Source: an uncultured Oscillospiraceae bacterium
GTDB lineage: Bacteria > Bacillota > Clostridia > Oscillospirales > Oscillospiraceae
Length of the DNA stretch: 64,000 nucleotides
Assembly: GCA_947589225.1 (NCBI GenBank)
Contig: CANQBC010000001.1
Location: 124,001-188,000, forward strand
Direction: 5' to 3'
Both the position numbers and the translations under genes were made by a program. This document shows positions 22,704 to 30,674 of this stretch, one piece after another (position 1 is the stretch's first letter; each line of letters opens with the position of its first letter). Below the pieces are notes generated by a model, which ran no database searches, was not told the DNA's origin, and worked only from the letters and a program-made list of their open reading frames with translations.

Positions 22704-25514
22704 ATGGCTGAGCAAAAGAAGAAAACGACTGCTGCCGGGGGCTCCTCCGGCAGCAGAACGTCAAATGGCGGGAAATCCTCCGCCACAAAAAGCGGGACGG
22801 GGAAGAGCGCTTCCAGGAGCTCTTCCAAATCCAACGCGGCGCGGGAGGCCGCGGCGCGGGAGAGGGCGAGCAAGGCCCGCGCACGGCGCAGAAGGAGCAT
22901 AGGCGCGCTTGTTCTGGCGTGCCTGGGGCTTTTTACGCTTTTGGGGTATTTTACCACTGACGGCGTTGTTATCAAGTTCCTGAGGGGGCTTTTGACGGGC
23001 CTTTTCGGCGGAGGCTTTTATCTCCTGCCGCCCATGCTCCTGACGGCGGCGGTGATACTGGCCATGGGCCGGGACGGCGCGGGAGGCAAGGTGGCCGCGT
23101 GCGTGGCCGTGCCGGTGCTTGTGGCGGCCTTCTGCCAGATTTTTGCAGAGGACTATGAGCTTGAATGGAAGATGTTCGCCTCCCTTTGGCGGGACGGCAA
23201 GGCTCTGGCCGGCGGCGGCGCGGTCGGCGGCGCCATGGCGATCGTCTTTGAAAAGCTCTTTTCCACCGCCGGGGCGGCGATACTGCTGGTGGTGCTGTCC
23301 GCTTTCGCGCTGATGAGCCTTTCGGGACTGACGTTGGGGACTGTGGTAGAGATGATAAAGGAGGGCAAAAAGGCCCGGGACGAGAGGGAGCTTGAGGCAT
23401 ACATGGACGAGCCGGAGCCGGAACCGGAGCCTGAGCCTGAACGCCGCAGGGGCGCGAGGGAGGCGGAGGCCGCCGCAAGAACCCAGGCACGGACGGCGGC
23501 GAGACGGCGCAGCGTCATCGACATTCCCATGGACGACGACGAGCCCGTGGCGGCAAAGCACGCCGGAGAGGAAGCGGAGCCCGGGGAGGACGCGCGGCCC
23601 GGGGAGTCCAAGCGCAAATCCTTCTTCAACAAAAAGCAGGGCGCGCCCGCGCCGGACACCGTATTTGCCGATGCCGCTTCGGGGAAAAGGCCCGCGCCGG
23701 AGCCAGAACCGGAGCCGGAGCCTGAGCCGGAGCCCGAAGTTGAACCGGAACCGGAACCGAAAATAAGGGTGCCGGAGACCATCGAGGTCATCAAGAGGGA
23801 ACCGCCCGCGCCTGCCCCCGCGCCCACCACCCTGGCGCCCGCGCCCGTCCCGGTGACGGAGGCGAAGCCCGCGAAGGCCGGGGCGGAGGAGACATCCACC
23901 CTGGTTCAGGAGAGCGCCAGACGCGACATGGCGGAGGCTGCACAGGAGTACAGATTCCCGCCCATTACGCTTTTGAACGAGCCTGTTCGTACCGGCACCA
24001 AGGACAGCCAGGACGAGCTCACCGCCACAAAGGACAGGTTGGAACTGTGCCTGCGGTCGTTTGGCGTCAACGTGACGGTATCCAATATCGTCCACGGCCC
24101 GTCCATCACCAGGTACGAGATGGAGCTTGAGATCGGCGTCAAGCTCAACAAGCTGACGAATCTGGCCGACGACATTGCCCTGGCCCTGGGCGTCACGGGC
24201 GTTCGTATCGCCGCTATCCCCAACAAGATCTCCACCGTGGGCATCGAGGTGCCCAACAAGAACGTGTCCACCGTGTATCTCCGGGAGATCATCAGCTCCC
24301 CGGAGTTTAAAAACGCCAAATCGAAGCTGACCTTCGCCATCGGGAAGAATATTTCCGGCGACGTGATGGTGGGGAATATCTCGAAGCTCCCGCACCTGCT
24401 GGTGGCCGGGACCACCGGCTCGGGCAAGTCGGTGTGCCTCAATTCCCTGATCCTCAGCCTGATGTACAAGGCCACCCCCGAGGAGGTCAAGTTCATCATG
24501 GTGGATCCGAAGATGGTGGAGTTCAAAATTTACAACGGCATCCCGCATCTGCTCATCCCCGTGGTCACCGAGGCCAAGAAGGCCGCCGGGGCCCTGCAGT
24601 GGGCGGTGGTGGAGATGATGAAGCGTTACCGGCTCTTCTCCGACGCCGGGGCGCGGGATCTGGCCGGCTACAACGCCCAGCTGGCCCCGGATCAGCCCAA
24701 GATCCCCCAGATCGTGGTCATCATCGACGAGCTTGCGGATCTTATGATGATCGCGGCCAAGGAGGTGGAGGAGTCCATCTGCCGGGTCGCCCAGATGGGC
24801 CGCGCCGCCGGCGTGCATCTGGTCATAGCCACGCAGAGCCCCCGCGCCGACGTCATTACCGGCCTTATGAAGGCCAACATACCGTCCCGCATCGCCCTGA
24901 AGGTGGCTTCCTCCCTGGAGTCCCGCATCATCCTGGACGCGGGCGGCGCGGCGGACAAGCTTGTCGGCAACGGCGATATGCTCTTCGCGCCCATCGGGGC
25001 CTCGAAGCCCGTCAGGATCCAGGGAACCTGGGTCAGCGACGAGGAGCGGGAGGCCGTCATCGAGTACGTCAAGAGCATGGGTGAGGCAAGCTACTCCGAG
25101 GACGTCATCTACGAGATCGAGAAGGCCGCCGCGGAGAAGGAATCCGGCGGCAAGGGAGCGTCCCAGCAGTCCCAGGAGGACAAGTTCAAGGATTACGACG
25201 AGCTTCTGCCTCAGGCGGCGGAGATCATCTTCGAGACGAAGATCGCCAGCGTCAGCGCCCTGCAGAGGCGGCTCAAGCTGGGTTACGCCAGGGCGGCGCG
25301 CATCGTCGACCAACTGGAGGAGATCGGCGTTCTGGGCCCCTTCGAGGGTTCAAAGCCCCGCCAGATCATTATGACATACCAGCAGTGGCAGGAGATGCAG
25401 TTTGTCCAGGGCACCGCGCCCATCGGGCAGCCGGCCGCCGGAACGCCCGCGCCGGGCCCAGGCGCGGAGCAGACCATGTTCTCCGCCGACGACCTCCTGG
25501 GGGAGGACGACTGA
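22704..25514 (+). CDS. ftsK: FtsK/SpoIIIE-family DNA translocase
   Basis: A 936-residue membrane-anchored DNA pump that moves chromosome DNA through the septum at division or into the forespore. A basic, Ser/Ala-rich N-terminus is followed by about four membrane helices (70-215). A long linker with two blocks of repeated EPEP dipeptides separates them from the motor. The motor has Walker A GTTGSGKS (569-576, Lys575) and Walker B IVVIIDELADLMM. The C-terminal gamma winged helix (YDELLPQAAEIIFETKIAS, then LQRRLKLGYARAARIVDQLE) reads oriented DNA motifs. A terminator follows. Confidence 0.96.
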   Translation: MAEQKKKTTAAGGSSGSRTSNGGKSSATKSGTGKSASRSSSKSNAAREAAARERASKARARRRRSIGALVLACLGLFTLLGYFTTDGVVIKFLRGLLTGLFGGGFYLLPPMLLTAAVILAMGRDGAGGKVAACVAVPVLVAAFCQIFAEDYELEWKMFASLWRDGKALAGGGAVGGAMAIVFEKLFSTAGAAILLVVLSAFALMSLSGLTLGTVVEMIKEGKKARDERELEAYMDEPEPEPEPEPERRRGAREAEAAARTQARTAARRRSVIDIPMDDDEPVAAKHAGEEAEPGEDARPGESKRKSFFNKKQGAPAPDTVFADAASGKRPAPEPEPEPEPEPEPEVEPEPEPKIRVPETIEVIKREPPAPAPAPTTLAPAPVPVTEAKPAKAGAEETSTLVQESARRDMAEAAQEYRFPPITLLNEPVRTGTKDSQDELTATKDRLELCLRSFGVNVTVSNIVHGPSITRYEMELEIGVKLNKLTNLADDIALALGVTGVRIAAIPNKISTVGIEVPNKNVSTVYLREIISSPEFKNAKSKLTFAIGKNISGDVMVGNISKLPHLLVAGTTGSGKSVCLNSLILSLMYKATPEEVKFIMVDPKMVEFKIYNGIPHLLIPVVTEAKKAAGALQWAVVEMMKRYRLFSDAGARDLAGYNAQLAPDQPKIPQIVVIIDELADLMMIAAKEVEESICRVAQMGRAAGVHLVIATQSPRADVITGLMKANIPSRIALKVASSLESRIILDAGGAADKLVGNGDMLFAPIGASKPVRIQGTWVSDEEREAVIEYVKSMGEASYSEDVIYEIEKAAAEKESGGKGASQQSQEDKFKDYDELLPQAAEIIFETKIASVSALQRRLKLGYARAARIVDQLEEIGVLGPFEGSKPRQIIMTYQQWQEMQFVQGTAPIGQPAAGTPAPGPGAEQTMFSADDLLGEDD

Positions 25515-25568
25515 GGCGGCGCTGGAAGAGCTTTTGGAAAACGCTATCTTCGCGTATAACGAAAACAG

Positions 25569-25610
25569 AACCGCCCCGCAGGCATTAGCCGCGGGGCGGT
25601 TCCTTTTTTT
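25569..25610 (+). terminator. Intrinsic terminator after ftsK
   Basis: AACCGCCCCGC and GCGGGGCGGTT form an 11-bp stem, followed by CCTTTTTTT. Confidence 0.95.
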
Positions 25611-25621
25611 ATTTTATGGAG

Positions 25622-25680
25622 TTGACAATCCCTTTTTTTGATGATATAATATTGGAGTATCATAAAAATATATTATCAAA
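25622..25680 (+). promoter_or_regulatory. Consensus promoter with overlapping PadR-type operator
   Basis: TTGACA (25622-25627), 17-bp spacer, TATAAT (25645-25650). Overlapping it are nested inverted repeats: ATGATA (25641-25646) with TATCAT (25658-25663), and an outer TTTTTTGAT (from 25632) with ATCAAAAAA (25676 on). The operator covers the -10 and start site, as expected for autorepression by the PadR protein encoded downstream. Confidence 0.8.
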
Positions 25681-25697
25681 AAAGAAGGCTATACAAG

Positions 25698-26246
25698 ATG
25701 TCTTTGCAGCACGGCGTTTTAGGCTTTTTAAATTATGGGAAAATGAGCGGATATGATTTGGCAAAGGCGTTCAGCTCCTCGGTACAGTTTTTTTGGAATG
25801 CGCAGAACAGCCAGATCTATCTGGTGCTGGACAAGTTGGAAAAGCAGGGCTTCGCCACCCACGAGCTGATCGTTCAGACCGACAAGCCCAGCAAGAAGCT
25901 GTACTCCATCACCGACGCGGGGAGGGCGGAGTTTGTTCGCTGGCTTGCCGCGCCAAATGAGAGCATGTCGGCGGAGTTTAAAAGCGCGTTTTTAATGAAG
26001 GTCTTTTTTTCCGGCAACAGAACCCCCGCGGAAAACGCGGCCATGTTCAGGGAGTTTATCAGCGACTGCCGCTCGATTTTGAGCTCTATGGGATCCGTTC
26101 CCGGCAGCATCCGGCAGTACAGCCGGGAGGCGCCGGCCGAAGCGCCGACGTACTGGCAGTTCGATGCCGATTTTGGATACAGCTATATCAAAATGTGCAT
26201 TGAATGGGCGGAAAGATGCGTAAAAAAGCTGGAGGCGATGATGTGA
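25698..26246 (+). CDS. PadR-family transcriptional regulator
   Basis: A 182-residue regulator. An N-terminal winged helix (HGVLGFLNYGKMSGYDLAKAF, then SQIYLVLDKLEKQGFATHE and KLYSITDAGRAEFVRWL) and a C-terminal helical dimerisation domain are typical of the PadR/VirR-like group that responds to small hydrophobic or phenolic compounds. It overlaps the downstream oxidoreductase fusion gene (ATGTGA), so it probably controls that gene and itself through the inverted repeats in the promoter. Confidence 0.93.
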   Translation: MSLQHGVLGFLNYGKMSGYDLAKAFSSSVQFFWNAQNSQIYLVLDKLEKQGFATHELIVQTDKPSKKLYSITDAGRAEFVRWLAAPNESMSAEFKSAFLMKVFFSGNRTPAENAAMFREFISDCRSILSSMGSVPGSIRQYSREAPAEAPTYWQFDADFGYSYIKMCIEWAERCVKKLEAMM

Positions 26247-27868
26247 ATATTTTGGTATTGAACGGAAGCCCCAAGGGTGAACAAAGCAACACGCTGAAGC
26301 TGACCAGGGCTTTTTTGGAGGGCTTTACCCGGAGCCAAAGCGTGGATACCGACATCGTGGATATTTACAGGCTGAATATCCGGGAGTGCGTGGGGTGCTT
26401 TGCCTGCTGGAACAGGACTCCCGGCAAATGTGTGATCAACGACGACATGGAGGGGCTCCTGCAAAAGATATTGCGTGCCGACGTCACCATATGGAGCTTT
26501 CCGCTTTATTATTTCGGCCTGCCCTCGCGGCTTAAAATGGTCATTGACCGGCAGCTGCCGTTGACCCTCCCCTTTATGGACGGGGATGCCGGCGCGGGCG
26601 GGCACAGGCCCAGGTATGATATGTCCGGTAAGCGCCATGTGGTCATCTCCACCTGCGGCTTCTATACCGCCGAGGGAAACTACGCCGCCGTGAACGCGCA
26701 ATTTGACCGAATGCTTGGCGAGAACGGGTACACGGCGCTGTATTGCGGACAGGGAGAACTGTTTCGCGTGCCGGAGCTGAGCGCGCGGACGGACGAATAC
26801 TTGAGCTATGTGCGGCAGGCCGGCGCGGAGTTTGCCTCAGGGGACGTTTCCGCTGTTACAAGGGAAAAACTGAAGCAGCTGCTATATCCCAGGGAGGTAT
26901 TTGAGAAGATGGCTGACGCCAGCTGGGGCGTTGAACGGACAGAGAGGGGCGTAAAGGCGGTCAGCCCCGCGCTGACTTTTACCAAACAGATGGCGGCGCT
27001 TTATAACAAAGCGTCCTGGCCCGGAAAGGACATCGTGTTGGAATTTGCCTACACTGACAAACAGGAGACATGTCAGATCGTGCTGGGGAAAGACGGGTAT
27101 ACCGTCCTCACAGAGAATTTTCTGCCTTTTACCACCCGCGTCGAAACGCCCTTGTCTATATGGGAGAAGATAGGCCGAGGCGAACTCAACGGCCAGCAGG
27201 CCATGATGGAGCATCTGTACAAGGTGACCGGCGATTTCGATGTGATGATCAACTGGGACAAATATTTTGGATGGAGAGGCGATACGGACGGAGAGACGTC
27301 CTCTGTCCCCGCGCCTCCCGCCAAACGGACAAACATGGGTGTAATGCTCCTTCCCTGGATCGCCATCTGGGTGGGCATCTCCATCAACAGCCTCTGGGGC
27401 GGGGTCATCGGCGTTGTGCTGTGCGCGGCTCTGCCATTTGCTTTCCTGAAATATAAACCCACGGCCTTTGAGTACATCACGGTGTTTGCCGTCTCCGTTG
27501 CCAGCCTTTTATCCGTCCTCGGGGCTCCCCCGGATATTCTCGTCCCCGCCTCATATCTTGTATTCGGCCTTATGTGGACAGTGACGGCGTTTATGAGGAT
27601 CCCCCTCTCGGCGTGGTACTCCATGAACAACTACGGCGTGGAAAAGGCGCTGTCAAATCCCCTGTTCATTCGGACGAACAGGATCCTGACCGCCTGCTGG
27701 GGCGCGCTCTATCTGGTTACGCCCATATGGACATACGCCCTGCTGCATACGTCCCTGGCAAGTTGGACGGGGCTCATTAACTCCATACTGCCCGCCGCCA
27801 TGGGAGCGTTCACCATGTGGTTTGAGAAGTGGTATCCCGGACACTACGCCGCGGGTGGCGGGCGCTGA
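26243..27868 (+). CDS. Three-part fusion: flavodoxin-like FMN reductase, SCP2-like domain, membrane domain
   Basis: A 541-residue protein. Residues about 1-190 form an NADPH-dependent FMN reductase/flavodoxin-2 fold (MNILVLNGSPKGEQSNTLKL) with a Cys cluster CVGCFACW...GKC (about 46-60) found in iron-sulfur flavoproteins. Residues about 235-350 look like an SCP2 sterol-carrier domain (ALYNKASWPGKDIVLEF, then GRGELNGQQAMMEHLYKVTGDF). Residues about 370-530 hold about six membrane helices. Start GTG 26243 with GGAGG overlaps the PadR stop. The architecture suggests a membrane-tethered flavin reductase acting on a hydrophobic substrate, induced by it via PadR (inference). Confidence 0.85.
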   Translation: MNILVLNGSPKGEQSNTLKLTRAFLEGFTRSQSVDTDIVDIYRLNIRECVGCFACWNRTPGKCVINDDMEGLLQKILRADVTIWSFPLYYFGLPSRLKMVIDRQLPLTLPFMDGDAGAGGHRPRYDMSGKRHVVISTCGFYTAEGNYAAVNAQFDRMLGENGYTALYCGQGELFRVPELSARTDEYLSYVRQAGAEFASGDVSAVTREKLKQLLYPREVFEKMADASWGVERTERGVKAVSPALTFTKQMAALYNKASWPGKDIVLEFAYTDKQETCQIVLGKDGYTVLTENFLPFTTRVETPLSIWEKIGRGELNGQQAMMEHLYKVTGDFDVMINWDKYFGWRGDTDGETSSVPAPPAKRTNMGVMLLPWIAIWVGISINSLWGGVIGVVLCAALPFAFLKYKPTAFEYITVFAVSVASLLSVLGAPPDILVPASYLVFGLMWTVTAFMRIPLSAWYSMNNYGVEKALSNPLFIRTNRILTACWGALYLVTPIWTYALLHTSLASWTGLINSILPAAMGAFTMWFEKWYPGHYAAGGGR

Positions 27869-27933
27869 GTCCGATAAGCGGCTCCGGGGGCATAACGGCG
27901 CCTTAAAAGTACATAGAGACAGCCCGACATGAA

Positions 27934-27967
27934 CCGGAGCGGGAAACCCACACGTTTCCCGCTCCGG
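27934..27967. other. Strong hairpin between convergent genes
   Basis: CCGGAGCGGGAAAC and GTTTCCCGCTCCGG form a perfect 14-bp stem with a 6-nt loop. There is no T-run, so it may stabilise 3' ends or act as an atypical terminator for the fusion gene and for glpK. The rest of 27869-28100 shows nothing else. Confidence 0.7.
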
Positions 27968-28100
27968 TCTCGGTCGGCCAAAATGCGCTTTATAAAAAAT
28001 TGACCTGCGGCAAAATGGGAGGGATCTCTAAACCAGAGCCGTTTCGCCCGCGGTTTCGCCGCGTACACGGGTCACAGAGCCGCGCGCAGCGGGAATGATT

Positions 28101-29585
28101 TTACTTCGCCCAGCCGGTGGCGCGGCCCACGGCCTTCCGCCAGCCGGCCATGAGGCTTTCGCGGGCGGCGGGATCCAGATCCGGATCGAACCGCGCGTCC
28201 ACGCGCCAGAGGGATTTAAGCTGCTCGGTGTCGCTCCAGACACCGACGGCCAGGCCCGCCAGGTACGCCGCGCCCAAGGCCGTGGTCTCCCGGACGACCG
28301 GGCGGCGGACGGGTCTATTTATCACGTCTGCCTGGAACTGCATCAGGAACTTGTCGCGGCTGGCGCCCCCGTCGGCCCGCAGGGAGTCCATCCGGATGCC
28401 CGTGTCCGCCTCCATGGCCTCCACCAGCTCCGCCACCTGGTAGGCGATGGACTCCTGGGCGGCGCGGACGATGTGCTCGCGGGTGGTGGCGCGGGTGAGG
28501 CCCAGGATGGCGCCGCGGGCGTACATATCCCAGCGGGGCGCGCCAAGGCCCGTGAAGGCGGGCACGAGGTACACGCCGCCGTTGTCGGGTACCGAGAGGG
28601 CAAGCGTCTCGGCCTCGCGGGCTTCGGTGAGAATGCGAAGCTCGTCGCGGAGCCATTGAATGACCGCGCCACCCATGAATACGCTCCCCTCAAGGGCGTA
28701 GGTGACCTTCCCCGGGAGCCCCGCGGCGATGGTGGTGACAAGGCCGTTTTTGCTCTCGCAGGGGATTTCCCCGGTGTTCATCAGGAGAAAACAGCCTGTG
28801 CCGTAGGTGTTCTTCGCGTCCCCGGCGTCAAAGCAGCTCTGCCCGAAAAGAGCCGCCTGCTGGTCGCCGGCGATGCCCGCCACGGGGATCTTTCTGCCGC
28901 CAACGTCCGCATAGCCGTAAACCTGGCTGCTCAGGCGCACCTCCGGCAGGATGGCCGGGGGAATGTCCAGCGCCTTTAAAAGCGTCTCGTCCCAGCAAAG
29001 CCGGCGGATGTCAAAGAGCATCGTGCGGCTTGCGTTTGTAAGATCGGTGGCGTGGACGGCGCCGCCGGTGAGCTTCCAGAGAAGCCATGTGTCCACGGTT
29101 CCGAACAGGATCTCGCCCCGCCGGGCCTTCTCCCGGACGCCGGGGACGTTGTCCAAAATCCACTTGATCTTCGTGGCGGAGAAGTAGGCGTCCGGCACAA
29201 GGCCCGTGACCTCCCTTATGTGGGGTTCAAGGCCGTCGGCCGCAAGCTTCTCTACGATGTCCGCCGTGCGGCGGCACTGCCAGACGATGGCGTTGTACAC
29301 GGGCTTCCCGGTGGACTTCTCCCACACGATGGTGGTCTCCCGCTGGTTCGTGATGCCGATGGCGGCGATGTCCGCCGGGGAGACGCCGGACTCGGCGATC
29401 ACCGTCTCCATCACCCCGCGCTGGGTGCTCCATATCTCCTCCGGGTCGTGCTCCACCCAGCCGTCCCGCGGGAAATACTGGGTGAACTCCCGCTGGGAGG
29501 TACCCACAAGGTTCTGCTCCGTGTCAAAGAGTATGGCGCGGGAGCTCGTGGTGCCCTGGTCAAGGGCGAGAAGGTACTTTTTCAT
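28101..29585 (-). CDS. glpK: Glycerol kinase
   Basis: A 494-residue FGGY-family kinase that converts glycerol to glycerol 3-phosphate using ATP. Diagnostic parts include [16 protein letters not shown] at the N-terminus, [34 protein letters not shown], and the [20 protein letters not shown] phosphate-binding region. The length is that of bacterial GlpK. ATG 29585 has AAAGGGG upstream. No glpF or glpD is adjacent. Confidence 0.97.
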   Translation of the reverse strand: MKKYLLALDQGTTSSRAILFDTEQNLVGTSQREFTQYFPRDGWVEHDPEEIWSTQRGVMETVIAESGVSPADIAAIGITNQRETTIVWEKSTGKPVYNAIVWQCRRTADIVEKLAADGLEPHIREVTGLVPDAYFSATKIKWILDNVPGVREKARRGEILFGTVDTWLLWKLTGGAVHATDLTNASRTMLFDIRRLCWDETLLKALDIPPAILPEVRLSSQVYGYADVGGRKIPVAGIAGDQQAALFGQSCFDAGDAKNTYGTGCFLLMNTGEIPCESKNGLVTTIAAGLPGKVTYALEGSVFMGGAVIQWLRDELRILTEAREAETLALSVPDNGGVYLVPAFTGLGAPRWDMYARGAILGLTRATTREHIVRAAQESIAYQVAELVEAMEADTGIRMDSLRADGGASRDKFLMQFQADVINRPVRRPVVRETTALGAAYLAGLAVGVWSDTEQLKSLWRVDARFDPDLDPAARESLMAGWRKAVGRATGWAK

Positions 29586-29618
29586 TGTGCCGGCCCCTTT
29601 CAGTAAACATTTGTGTAT

Positions 29619-29647
29619 ATTGTAGCACAAAGCGGCGTGTTTGTCAC
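29619..29647 (-). promoter_or_regulatory. Promoter of glpK
   Basis: On the minus strand GTGACA (29647-29642), 17-bp spacer, TACAAT (29624-29619), 34 bp before the start codon. Confidence 0.65.
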
Positions 29648-29698
29648 GGGCCTTTGTAAAAAACGCGCAAAACGCCCCGGCCGGCGATAGAAAAAAGA

Positions 29699-29727
29699 TT
29701 GACATATATATGTTCGCATGATATACT
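29699..29727 (+). promoter_or_regulatory. Orphan consensus promoter
   Basis: TTGACA (29699-29704), 17-bp spacer, TATACT (29722-29727). No convincing gene begins within the next 150 bp; the region downstream contains only fragments of coding-like sequence. Confidence 0.75.
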
Positions 29728-29739
29728 ATCTATGTATAG

Positions 29740-29899
29740 CTTGTTGCGTGTACGTTGTGAACGGATTCGCGGAGAACACGCGCGGACGCGCGGCGTCCGG
29801 CGTATAAATATATGGGGGGGTGACACGGAGAGATCGAAGAGGAAGTCCGGTTTGTGGGGAATAGACTGTATGCGCGGATGAAAAACAGAAGGTAAAAAT
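29740..29899 (+). other. Degenerate region with coding fragments
   Basis: Below the orphan promoter lies a GC-rich hairpin (GGACGC/GCGTCC, around 29793-29807), a seven-G run, and then a frame reading EIEEEVRFVGNRLYARMKNRR. That frame looks like real coding sequence but has a stop just before it and no start codon with an RBS. This suggests a decayed gene or a small RNA locus. Confidence 0.35.
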
Positions 29900-30007
29900 G
29901 TGGAGTTTGCTCACGGCGAATGCGACGAATATTTTGACAATGACCGCAAGCTGGCCGAGATCGCGGTCGCGAATTATGAGGCGGGCTACCCTTATCCTGT
30001 CGACTGA
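29900..30007 (+). CDS. Possible 35-residue protein, unknown
   Basis: GTG 29900 lies 7 nt after AGAAGG and opens the frame VEFAHGECDEYFDNDRKLAE, then IAVANYEAGYPYPVD. Codon use and composition look genuinely coding, and the peptide is acidic and soluble. It may be the end of a gene broken upstream rather than an intact small protein. No family is recognised. Confidence 0.4.
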   Translation: MEFAHGECDEYFDNDRKLAEIAVANYEAGYPYPVD

Positions 30008-30061
30008 GCCTGAAATATCCGGAGCCCGGTTTTCCTATCGTTTTTGAAAAGAGGGAAAAAT

Positions 30062-30568
30062 ATGAAAGTAAAAGTATTTAAGCACAGCACTCTTTGGCTG
30101 ATCCTTGCGGGAGTATTTGTCCCACTGCTTTGCTCGCTTCTGTTGAGCCTGCTTGTGTACAGATTTCCGAAGATATCCGTACCTGTTGTCGCTGTGCCGC
30201 TGTCGATCGTTTTCCTGCTGATATGGGCCTGCTGCGCGCTCTTTTTATCCGATCCCGGCAAAGGCGCTGTGACGCAGTCGCTTTTGATGTGCGCGCCGGG
30301 TCTGGTCATGTTGTGCCTGGTCCTTATTCAGGAGGTGCTGGGGCGGTACTGGTTCAGCTTCGTTGGCGTGCTGTCCCAGGACTATTTCACTCCGGTTCTT
30401 TCGCTGATAGCCTCCGTGTTTCGTCTTTTCAAGCTCTATTTCCTCCTTAATCTGCCCTTCCTGTACGTCTTGAGTCTGCTGATCATGTTTGCCGTAAGCT
30501 TTTTCAGCGTCCGCGGGAGGAAGGGAGCGCGCTTCCCCGGAGGGGAGACGCCTCCTTCCGAGGCATGA
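30062..30568 (+). CDS. Four-helix membrane protein, unknown
   Basis: A 168-residue protein with four predicted membrane segments (about 9-30, 37-58, 72-92, 118-148), a basic N-terminus and a Pro/Gly-rich tail. No domain is recognised. ATG 30062 follows AGAGGG. It stands alone between the degenerate region and a strong terminator. Codon use and AT content differ somewhat from the neighbouring genes, which together with the decayed sequence upstream suggests a locally acquired or eroding patch. Confidence 0.75.
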   Translation: MKVKVFKHSTLWLILAGVFVPLLCSLLLSLLVYRFPKISVPVVAVPLSIVFLLIWACCALFLSDPGKGAVTQSLLMCAPGLVMLCLVLIQEVLGRYWFSFVGVLSQDYFTPVLSLIASVFRLFKLYFLLNLPFLYVLSLLIMFAVSFFSVRGRKGARFPGGETPPSEA

Positions 30569-30595
30569 AGGACGCATTACATTTTTAAACAGGGC

Positions 30596-30631
30596 TGAGG
30601 CGCCGATCCCCATGCGGGGATCGGCGCCTCA
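30596..30631. terminator. Strong hairpin terminator
   Basis: TGAGGCGCCGATCCCC and GGGGATCGGCGCCTCA form a perfect 16-bp stem with a 4-nt loop, followed by TATTTAT on the plus strand. It separates the convergent membrane protein gene and lipoprotein gene. Confidence 0.85.
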
Positions 30632-30674
30632 TATTTATACCGCATACCGCCCGAGAGGCGGGAAGGCGCGTTCT

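Noticed and set aside
22761..25313. Long minus-strand frame of 850 codons antisense to ftsK, and similar long antisense frames at 7559-9859 and 37380-39476
   Set aside because: High GC makes long antisense frames common; these lack RBSs and known domains, while the sense strand encodes clear families.
29699..29881. 60-codon frame starting at TTG 29699
   Set aside because: Its start is the -35 box itself and it has no RBS.
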